A stretch of DNA of 7,207 nucleotides from Methanomassiliicoccales archaeon (lineage in GTDB: Archaea > Thermoplasmatota > Thermoplasmata > Methanomassiliicoccales > Methanomethylophilaceae): assembly GCA_900767505.1 (NCBI GenBank), contig CAAFZG010000047.1:1-7207 (forward strand), given 5' to 3'. Below the pieces are notes generated by a model, which saw nothing but the letters and a program-made list of their open reading frames with translations, searched no databases and was not told the origin of the DNA. The position numbers were made by a program, and so were the translations under genes. Below, piece after piece: positions 1 through 5,400 of this stretch. Within the stretch, counting starts at the first letter, position 1. Each line of letters starts with the position of its first letter.

Positions 1-2
1 AA

Positions 3-1145
3 TACCAGATCTCAGGAAGTGCCCCCGACCCAGGCGTTAATTATAGGATAGAATACCTCGGACCCACTCCCTGGGCGTACCTCTACGACGCCGCGAAGAA
101 GGTCGCTGTCAATACGGTATATTCCAAGGCGGTCGCAGAAGACATGGATGATGCCGCCGCGATGGCCTATGCCGAGAACGCGGTGACACCCGAGGTCGTC
201 AACAAGGCGATCCTGAGCAACACCGCCCTCCCCGAGATGGTCACCACACCCCTGAAGCAGTTTTTCGAGGGATACAACGCATGGGACAAGGCGCCTTCCG
301 ATTACCTCGTCGAAGGTCTCCCCATGACGATCTCCGGACTCATCGACTATCAGCTCAATGTCGGTGCGGGACTCGTCTCCTGCAACGGAAGCGACACGGA
401 CGGAAAGTACGTCAAGGTCATGATAATCGTCAAGGACGAGCCCATGTCCACCAAATCCATGGATTTCATAGGATCCGCAAGGGACGTCATGGCCCAGTTC
501 GCCGAGGACAACGATTGGGTGCAGAATACTTGGGTCATCGGAACCGGGGCCGTCCTCTACGATATCTCCGAGGTCGTCAACAGCGAGTTCCATCTGATCG
601 AGATCGGTGTCATCGTCCTGATCTACTTCCTGCTGATGTTCGTGCTCGGAGTGTACTTCACTCCGATAAGGTCTCTCGCGACCATCATGATGAGCGTCAT
701 CTGGACCCTCGGAATGCTGAATCTGGTGTTCGGAACGCTGATAGGCCTCGAGGTCATCTGGATCGTGCCCATCGTGCTGTTCGTCATCTGCCTCGGACTC
801 GGAATGGACTACGATATCCTGCTGACCACCCGTATAAGGGAAGGAAAGCTCAAGGGCCTCTCCAACGACGAAGCCATCATGAACGCACTCTCCTGGTCCG
901 GATCCATCATCACCCTCTGCGGACTGATCATGGGCGGAACGTTCCTGACGCTCCTCATGTCCGGATCCAGCATGCTCCAGGAGGTCGGATTCGCGCTCGG
1001 ATTCGCCATCCTCGTCGATTCGCTGTTCGTGGTCCCCTATGTGGTCCCCGCACTGATGCACCTGATGGGAGACTGGAGCTGGAAGGGTCCCAAGTTCCTC
1101 GCCAAGCGCAGGGCGATCGACAACGGTGCCGATAACGATCATTGA
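3..1145 (+). CDS. RND/MMPL-family membrane transporter, C-terminal part (5' end outside window)
   Basis: The frame is open from the first full codon at 3, before any plausible start, so this is the C-terminal 380 residues of a larger protein. About 195 residues of soluble, probably extracytoplasmic domain come first. From about residue 198 there are at least five hydrophobic helices. The third ends in GLGMDYDILLTTRIRE, the MMPL/RND signature in which an Asp-Tyr within the membrane is followed by Arg/Glu at the cytoplasmic face; the proton-relay Asp of the family would be here. The tail is short and basic (GPKFLAKRRA). MMPL proteins export lipids or small hydrophobic molecules using the ion gradient; in archaea the substrate is generally unknown and cannot be inferred here. 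A GC hairpin follows the TGA stop. A long antisense frame opposite this gene is a codon-bias shadow. Confidence is high for family, low for substrate. Confidence 0.88.
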   Translation, partial: YQISGSAPDPGVNYRIEYLGPTPWAYLYDAAKKVAVNTVYSKAVAEDMDDAAAMAYAENAVTPEVVNKAILSNTALPEMVTTPLKQFFEGYNAWDKAPSDYLVEGLPMTISGLIDYQLNVGAGLVSCNGSDTDGKYVKVMIIVKDEPMSTKSMDFIGSARDVMAQFAEDNDWVQNTWVIGTGAVLYDISEVVNSEFHLIEIGVIVLIYFLLMFVLGVYFTPIRSLATIMMSVIWTLGMLNLVFGTLIGLEVIWIVPIVLFVICLGLGMDYDILLTTRIREGKLKGLSNDEAIMNALSWSGSIITLCGLIMGGTFLTLLMSGSSMLQEVGFALGFAILVDSLFVVPYVVPALMHLMGDWSWKGPKFLAKRRAIDNGADNDH

Positions 1146-1159
1146 TCCGAAATCCCAAC

Positions 1160-1175
1160 GCCCCCGAAAGGGGGC
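1160..1175 (+). terminator. GC-rich hairpin after the MMPL gene
   Basis: A perfect 6-bp stem, GCCCCC-GAAA-GGGGGC with a GNRA-type loop, starts 15 bases after the TGA stop and is followed by AAAACCCTTTTC. It fits a 3'-end stabilising hairpin or terminator. The T-run is short, so termination is inferred. Confidence 0.5.
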
Positions 1176-1251
1176 AAAACCCTTTTCATTCTCCGTCATT
1201 CCATGCATTCGGGTGCCTCGGACTGCGCGGAGGACCTCTGGCGGATAGGAA

Positions 1252-1261
1252 CCTTTATGAA
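1252..1261 (+). promoter_or_regulatory. possible TATA element for tRNA-Thr
   Basis: An AT-rich CTTTATGAA block lies about 30-38 bases before the tRNA 5' end, in otherwise GC-rich sequence. With the usual archaeal spacing of about 25 bases it would give a short leader removed by RNase P. The match to an archaeal TATA box is only moderate. Confidence 0.3.
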
Positions 1262-1289
1262 TGAGTTTCTAATACGCTGATTTACAATT

Positions 1290-1364
1290 GCCGCCGTGGC
1301 TAAGGGGTATAGCGACGCCTTGGTAAGGCGTAGGTCGTGGGTTCGATTCCCATCGGCGGCTCCA
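1290..1364 (+). tRNA. tRNA-Thr (anticodon GGT)
   Basis: A full cloverleaf can be folded by eye. The acceptor stem GCCGCCG/CGGCGGC is perfect. The D stem is GCTA/TAGC. The anticodon stem ACGCC/GGCGT encloses the loop TTGGTAA, giving anticodon GGT (codons ACC/ACU). The variable loop is AGGTC, and the T arm GTGGG-TTCGATT-CCCAT has one G-T pair. Discriminator U73 at 1361 agrees with archaeal tRNA-Thr, and CCA is encoded at 1362-1364. No intron is visible. A TGTTTT run directly after it (1365-1370) may end transcription. The gene stands alone, 42 bases from the end of the converging DUF4143 remnant. Confidence 0.96.
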
Positions 1365-1406
1365 TGTTTTACACCCACTCCGTTATCCGTGTTCCGTTGT
1401 CTATGT

Positions 1407-2081
1407 TCACGGACCCAAGCATCCGATCGGGACCACGATGACATCGTCATCGCGTCTGTACACGGGCCCGGTAGACGTCAGCACCATCTTGAACTCGGGT
1501 CTGCGTTTGCCTTCTTTGACGACCTTGTCTTCCAGGCGGTTGAGATTCCTTGCCCCGTCATCGGCGTATCCTCCGCCGAGCTACATCTCTATCGCACCCC
1601 ACCTGCCATCATCGGTCTCGATTATGGAATCCACTTCCAGATCGTTGTTGTCATGATAATGGCCGATCCTGCCGCCCATAGCCTCGGCATACGTCCTGAT
1701 GTCGCGGTTGCAGAGGGATTCGAATATGAATCCGAACGTCTGGAGGTCATCCATCAGCCCGTCGGAATCGAGTCCGAGTAGCGATGCGGCAATGGACGGG
1801 TCGGTCAGTTGCCTTTTGGCCGATTCCCTCAGAGGTGTCTTGGAGCGGGCCGAGTTGCCGCATGCGGGCAGGTCCTCGACAACATATGTGTCCCTCAGTG
1901 CATTGCAGTAGGATGACACAGTCTTGGAGGTCGCCATAGCGCCGTTTGATTCGGCATACTTGCAGACACCCGTCCTGGTCATAATACCAGAAACGGATGT
2001 GTGACGGAGATCGGTCCGAAGGTCTCCGAGCGTCAGAATGTCGACGGAAACCCGGCCTATGAGATGACCTGCATCTATCAA
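1407..2081 (-). pseudogene. 5'-truncated DUF4143 (AAA_14-type ATPase) remnant with in-frame TAG
   Basis: Read on the minus strand from a TTG at 2081 there are 166 codons, then TAG at 1581-1583, then 57 further in-frame codons to TGA at 1407-1409. The product aligns almost gap-free with residues ~219-421 of the full-length ATPase at 5401-6666: shared blocks include YVVEDL/YIVEDL, DPSIAAS/DPAIAAY, DGRWGAIE and the ending VVPIGCL/VIPIGCL. The whole ATPase half (Walker A and B) is absent, and no remnant of it is found upstream in any minus-strand frame; an in-frame TAA lies at 2094-2096. DUF4143 resembles PD-(D/E)xK nuclease-type folds, and the TAG falls where relatives have the second residue of E-x-K (Lys in many, Glu in the neighbour). 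Two readings remain: a decaying fragment with a recent nonsense mutation, or a UAG decoded as pyrrolysine. Truncation favours decay; conserved sequence beyond the TAG shows the event is recent or tolerated. The true start, if any, is uncertain. Confidence 0.75.
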
Positions 2082-2100
2082 TAATGTGGTTCCTTAAAAC

Positions 2101-2146
2101 AAGGAAGTTCACTTCCTTATTTTACGGAAGTTCACTTCCTCATTTC
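2101..2146. repeat. two 23-bp tandem repeats, each with a palindrome, upstream of the DUF4143 remnant
   Basis: Units 2101-2123 and 2124-2146 match at 20 of 23 positions. Each holds GGAAGT-TC-ACTTCC, an inverted repeat with a 2-base spacer; in the first unit the arms extend to AAGGAAGT/ACTTCCTT. Centres are 23 bp apart, close to two helical turns, as expected for two dimeric regulator sites on the same face of the DNA. They end about 20 bp upstream of the remnant's reading frame. The AT-rich stretch between the palindromes (2117-2124, GTAAAATAA on the minus strand) could be the TATA element, so a bound protein would block it. The operator role is inference. Confidence 0.7.
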
Positions 2147-2240
2147 TGGGAATTCAATTTACCCAAACCCGGAAAACCGGCATCTGGCGCATATATCGGG
2201 CCATTCGGAACAGTCAGATGGAAAAAGAAAGGGGAAAGAT

Positions 2241-2254
2241 GCCCCCTGGGGGGC
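2241..2254 (-). terminator. GC hairpin and T-rich tract after the DUF1015 gene
   Basis: GCCCC-CTGG-GGGGC forms a 5-bp stem beginning 7 bases past the stop of the minus-strand gene. Downstream on that strand comes a pyrimidine-rich run (ATCTTTCCCCTTTCTTTTTC). This is the clearest of the three hairpin-type ends in the window. Confidence 0.6.
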
Positions 2255-2261
2255 AAGGTTT

Positions 2262-3449
2262 TCATTTCATGCGATAGAACACGAATCCGGACCAGATCTT
2301 CGGGAAGAAGAATGTGGTCTTCTTGGGCATACGCTTCCCGATCATCGACAGATCCCAGATCCTCTGAAGGCTGGGGGCGTTGAGGATGATCGCAAGGTCG
2401 TATTCCTTCGAGTCCATCTTGGCAAGGGTGGAATCCAGTTCGGCATCGTATGATACGTCCGCTTTGCCTTCATCCGATTTGTACACGCCCTTGAGGATCT
2501 TCTCCTGTGCGACATATGTGTCCAGGGTCCACATGGGGTCGTCCTTTCCGTCATAGTCTGCGAAGTAGCATGCGCCGGTCTTGAACGCCAGTCCCATCAT
2601 GTGGTCGCCGAGGCCCGCGATCATATCCTCGCGCGTGGTCTCGGTGAGTTCGAGGGCCTTGGAGATGCCCTTGATAGCATTCTTCTCGGATATGTCGCCG
2701 GCCTTCACAAGCCTGTGAGTAGGCCAGATGACGAGTCCCTCGTCGTTGGCGGGGACGAGTGTCGCCAGGACATACTGCTTCTTCTCGTCGTCGGGATTCT
2801 CCAGCGCATAGTTGAGGGCGGTCTCGTACCTGTGGTGCCCGTCCGCGATGAGCATCTTCTGGGAGCTGAGCTCCTCGGATATCCTGGATGTGATGGCGGG
2901 GTCCGAGATCCTATAGTATCTGTGTTCGACTCCGTCGTTGTCGACGTACCTGTAGACGAGCGCTTCGTTGTTCCTCACATCCTTGGAGAGTTCGGGGGAG
3001 AGTCCGGGAACTATTCCGAATATGGATTCGAGGTGGGCCTCCATGTCCCTGAGGAGGTTCAGACGGTCTGCCTTGACCTTGGAGAATGTCTCCTCGTGGG
3101 GGATTATGTTGCCTTCTTCGTATTTCTCGGTCTTCAGGATTCCCACGATGCCTCTGCGGGTGCGGGTGGTCCCCTTGTCATCGAATGTCTGCTCGTAGAT
3201 GTAGAACGAGTCGGGATCCTGCTTCAGACTTCCGTCTGCGATCCACTCGTCCAGCTCCTTGCGGGCATTGTGGTACCTTTTGTCGGGATCAGGAAGCAGC
3301 GTGAGCCTGGTCACATTATGTTCCTTGGACTGGAGTTCTTTCAACGCATCGGGCCCTATGACGTCATAAGGCGGGGAGATGCGGTCCCCGACGTGCTCGC
3401 CGGCCCTGATGTTGGGCCTGTATCCTGGAAAAGGCTGAAAGGTTACCAT
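2262..3449 (-). CDS. DUF1015 family protein (COG4198)
   Basis: The protein has 395 residues, the usual size for DUF1015. Family landmarks in order: PFPGYRPN near the N-terminus (5-13), PPYDVI (26-31), HEETFSKVKADRLNLLRDMEAHLESIFGIV region (118-147), DGHHRYETA (203-211), THRLV (244-248), and the end MPKKTTFFFPK followed by SGFVFYRM. The ATG at 3447-3449 is chosen because family members start just before this P-x-P/Y block and because GAGGT lies 9 bases upstream. A longer frame back to 3533 would run through the TATA-like element and lacks family similarity. Biochemical function is not established from sequence; the D-G-H-H-R segment resembles the motif of ParB-like free-serine kinase (SerK), so a small-molecule kinase role is possible but unproven. 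The gene is monocistronic, with its own promoter and terminator. Probably cytoplasmic: no signal peptide or membrane helix. Confidence 0.9.
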   Translation of the reverse strand: MVTFQPFPGYRPNIRAGEHVGDRISPPYDVIGPDALKELQSKEHNVTRLTLLPDPDKRYHNARKELDEWIADGSLKQDPDSFYIYEQTFDDKGTTRTRRGIVGILKTEKYEEGNIIPHEETFSKVKADRLNLLRDMEAHLESIFGIVPGLSPELSKDVRNNEALVYRYVDNDGVEHRYYRISDPAITSRISEELSSQKMLIADGHHRYETALNYALENPDDEKKQYVLATLVPANDEGLVIWPTHRLVKAGDISEKNAIKGISKALELTETTREDMIAGLGDHMMGLAFKTGACYFADYDGKDDPMWTLDTYVAQEKILKGVYKSDEGKADVSYDAELDSTLAKMDSKEYDLAIILNAPSLQRIWDLSMIGKRMPKKTTFFFPKIWSGFVFYRMK

Positions 3450-3484
3450 ATCCTGCTGACCTCGTCGCGAAGGATGACATGCCG

Positions 3485-3493
3485 ATATTTTAA
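3485..3493 (-). promoter_or_regulatory. TATA-like element for the DUF1015 gene
   Basis: On the minus strand this reads TTAAAATAT, 36-44 bases upstream of the chosen ATG. Archaeal spacing would put the transcript start near 3460, leaving a short leader that contains the GAGGT ribosome site. This also supports the shorter start. Confidence 0.5.
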
Positions 3494-3667
3494 CGCGCAT
3501 GGTTGCATGTGGGATTTGATCCTCCTTCGACATGTCTGTCGCAGGGCCGTGTCATTCGGTTCCAACAGTGCAAAGGATGAGATTTGCGACATGGTCCCGA
3601 ATCGCAATATGGGAGTGGATGGGAAGATCGGTTACATTCCGTTTTACATGACGATGTTCATATGGGT

Positions 3668-3684
3668 GCGGGGGAGTCCCCCGC
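3668..3684 (-). terminator. GC hairpin after the hypE-PEBP unit
   Basis: A perfect 7-bp stem, GCGGGGG/CCCCCGC with a 3-base loop, starts 8 bases past the stop of the PEBP gene. No T-run follows on the minus strand, so it may stabilise the 3' end rather than terminate. Confidence 0.45.
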
Positions 3685-3692
3685 TGAAAAGA

Positions 3693-4193
3693 TCAGTTTT
3701 TGGGGCTGTACAGTCCGACGACCGTCTTCTGCCCGAGGATGTGGTCCTTCATGGCGAAGTACAGCTCGTTGAGCAGGAATCCTCTTTTGAGGCCGAGTTC
3801 CGTGTCCAATGCGTACACCGTGATGGTGTAGCGGTGGGCCTTGTCCGGAGGGGCGGGGCCTCCGTACCCGGTGGCCTCCTCTACGCTGTTGGGGGATGCT
3901 ATGCTGTGCCAACTGTTGCATCCTTCCACGAAGTCCTTGTATCTATGGGATTCTCCCTCTTCGAGTTCGGGTCTCTTGAGGTCGCAGAGGGTCCAGTGAA
4001 CCCAGTTGAATCCGCTCACGGCGACAGCATCGTAATCATCCATGATGACCGCGAAGCTGGCTGTCCCCTCGGGAGCATCGGATATCCTCAGAGGGACCGA
4101 GAGTCCGGGCATGCCGTTGACGAAGACATCCCCTTTGGATCCGAATCTGTCCTCGATCCATCCGTCCTTTATCGCATCGCAGATGACTTCCAT
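3693..4193 (-). CDS. PEBP / YbhB-YbcL family protein
   Basis: The protein has 166 residues, the usual length for bacterial and archaeal phosphatidylethanolamine-binding-protein homologues (Raf kinase inhibitor-like). Landmarks: GLSVPLRISDAPEGTASFAVI (30-50), the ligand-pocket block MDDYDA (51-56, family DPDAP), the HW pair (66-67), GYGGPAPP (109-116), HRYTITVYALD (120-130). No signal peptide, so cytoplasmic. The ligand and partner are unknown in archaea. Start: the ATG at 4191-4193 has GAGGTG 6 bases upstream, and that site overlaps the TGA of hypE. A GTG at 4202 would start inside this ribosome site and is less likely. Tight coupling to hypE means one transcript; whether that reflects shared function is unclear. 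Confidence 0.9.
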   Translation of the reverse strand: MEVICDAIKDGWIEDRFGSKGDVFVNGMPGLSVPLRISDAPEGTASFAVIMDDYDAVAVSGFNWVHWTLCDLKRPELEEGESHRYKDFVEGCNSWHSIASPNSVEEATGYGGPAPPDKAHRYTITVYALDTELGLKRGFLLNELYFAMKDHILGQKTVVGLYSPKN

Positions 4194-4203
4194 TTCCGAC
4201 ACC

Positions 4204-5250
4204 TCAGCAGATCCTGGGGACGGGATCTCCGGCGGGGGCCTCGAGGATCCTCCTTCCTCCGACCTCTGTCCTCATGACGACCCTTTCCGGACCGTCCACG
4301 GCATGGCCGATGATGGCCGCATCCTTCCCTTCGGGAGTCCTTCTGATGGCCTTGAGGACCTCCTCCGCCATCTCGGGGACGACTCCGATGACCGCTTTTC
4401 CTTCATTGCCGATGCTGAGAGCATCTATTCCGAGGAGGTCGCATGCGTTGACCACGCCGTCCCTCAGGGGGATGGCGTTGTAGTCGATGTCCATGCCTAT
4501 GTGTGATTTGGAGCACCACTCGTTCAGGGTGTTGGCCAGACCTCCGCGGGTGGGGTCCTTCATGGCCACTATGCCTCCGACCTTCAGTCCCTCGGCGATC
4601 ATCTTGTTGAGCGGCGCGACGTCGCTCTGGACCTCGCTCTCGAAGCCGTATCCCTCGCGGAACGACAGGAGTGCGATACCGTGGTCTCCCATGTAACCTG
4701 ATACGATTATGGCGTCTCCCGGCCTGACGCTGGAATCCGTGCACCATCTGTTCTCCACCTTCCTGTACTCGGCCGCTTTCGCGAGGTTCGAGTCAAGATA
4801 GGGGGATCTCTTTCCGACGGCGGATGTGGACATGACCATCTGGTCGACAGCCCCGGATTCAACGACCTTCGTGTCGCCTGTGGCGATCGGGACGCCGCAT
4901 CCTGCCGCGGTCTTCCCCATGGAGTCCATGACCCTGTCGACGATGTCGATGTCCAGGCCCTCCTCCATGATGACGGAGCATGCCAGGGCTATCGGGGTCG
5001 CACCCATGACCGAGATGTCGTTGACGGTCCCAGCAACCGATATCTTGCCTATGTCCCCTCCCGGGAAGAACAGGGGTTTGACGGTATGGCCGTCGATGGT
5101 GAACACCACGTCATCCACGACAGCGGAATCGTCCATGGAATCGAGTGGAACGTCCGCGTTCATCTTAGGGAAATGATTGGTGATATGCTTGGACAGGAAC
5201 TCCTGCATGAGCTCTCCGCCCGCCCCGTGGTTCAGGACAACCTTCGACAT
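4204..5250 (-). CDS. hypE: hydrogenase expression/formation protein HypE (carbamoyl dehydratase)
   Basis: The protein has 348 residues, typical of HypE. HypE accepts the carbamoyl group from HypF on its C-terminal cysteine and dehydrates it with ATP to a thiocyanate, the source of the CN ligands on the iron of [NiFe] hydrogenases. Visible marks: HGAGGELM (8-15), DDSAVVDD (40-47), GGDIGKISVAGTVNDISVMGA (64-84), GCGVPIATGDTKVV (117-130), DPTRGGLAN (232-240), and the exact C-terminus PRIC with the acceptor Cys348. The start at 5250 matches family N-termini; an in-frame ATG at 5280 would add ten residues, and neither has a clear ribosome site, so a leaderless or weak start is possible. It is the first gene of a two-gene unit with the PEBP gene. 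HypF, C and D are not in the window. It implies that the host has a [NiFe] hydrogenase. Confidence 0.95.
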   Translation of the reverse strand: MSKVVLNHGAGGELMQEFLSKHITNHFPKMNADVPLDSMDDSAVVDDVVFTIDGHTVKPLFFPGGDIGKISVAGTVNDISVMGATPIALACSVIMEEGLDIDIVDRVMDSMGKTAAGCGVPIATGDTKVVESGAVDQMVMSTSAVGKRSPYLDSNLAKAAEYRKVENRWCTDSSVRPGDAIIVSGYMGDHGIALLSFREGYGFESEVQSDVAPLNKMIAEGLKVGGIVAMKDPTRGGLANTLNEWCSKSHIGMDIDYNAIPLRDGVVNACDLLGIDALSIGNEGKAVIGVVPEMAEEVLKAIRRTPEGKDAAIIGHAVDGPERVVMRTEVGGRRILEAPAGDPVPRIC

Positions 5251-5322
5251 GAGTGGGGCATCGGGGAACGTGAATATCATAGTTGGGTACGGCGACGTGT
5301 TCCCGGCACGGGGCGAGGGTAT

Positions 5323-5370
5323 GAAAAATCCCTCAACTCACCCAATGAAAACACCCTCAACTCACCCAAT
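5323..5370. repeat. two 24-bp tandem direct repeats between hypE and the DUF4143 ATPase gene
   Basis: Units 5323-5346 and 5347-5370 differ at only two positions and share the 17-bp core CCCTCAACTCACCCAAT (5330-5346 and 5354-5370). The second core runs straight into the TATA-like AATATTAAT, about 27 bp before the ATG at 5401. The spacing of 24 bp parallels the 23 bp of the repeats at 2101-2146 although the sequence differs. A regulator bound here would exclude TBP from the ATPase promoter and could also affect divergent hypE. The role as operator is inference. Confidence 0.72.
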
Positions 5371-5379
5371 AATATTAAT
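5368..5379 (+). promoter_or_regulatory. TATA-like element for the DUF4143 ATPase gene
   Basis: AATAATATTAAT is the only strongly AT-rich block before the gene. It is centred about 27 bases before the ATG at 5401, which has no ribosome site, so a leaderless transcript starting at or next to the A of ATG is likely. It overlaps the last bases of the second tandem repeat. Confidence 0.6.
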
Positions 5380-5400
5380 CAAGAATTCCTACTCTGAATC

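Noticed and set aside
12..1208. 398-residue minus-strand open frame
   Set aside because: It lies antisense to the MMPL gene in the mirrored codon phase, is rich in Asp/Glu/His/Gly of low-complexity type, and has no recognisable domain; a codon-bias shadow.
1196..1450. 84-residue minus-strand frame containing GNRTHDLRLTKAS
   Set aside because: This is the classic spurious peptide translated antisense across a tRNA gene, here tRNA-Thr.
1290..2146. tRNA-Thr as an integration site for the adjacent DUF4143 element
   Set aside because: No duplicated tRNA 3' end, integrase or att-like repeat is visible in the window.
2101..2146. CRISPR-like array
   Set aside because: Only two units, directly adjacent without spacers, and palindromic inside; better described as tandem operator-like repeats.
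2168..2196. CCGG-AAAA-CCGG inverted repeat and nearby CATATATC
   Set aside because: Four-base arms are too short to call, and the AT block is about 110 bases from any start; no support as hairpin or promoter.
3450..3533. 28-codon N-terminal extension of the DUF1015 frame
   Set aside because: It reads through the TATA-like element and ribosome site, and has no family similarity.
2601..4277. 558-residue plus-strand open frame
   Set aside because: It spans antisense of the DUF1015 gene, the intergenic gap and the PEBP gene, both of which have clear family motifs; a shadow frame.
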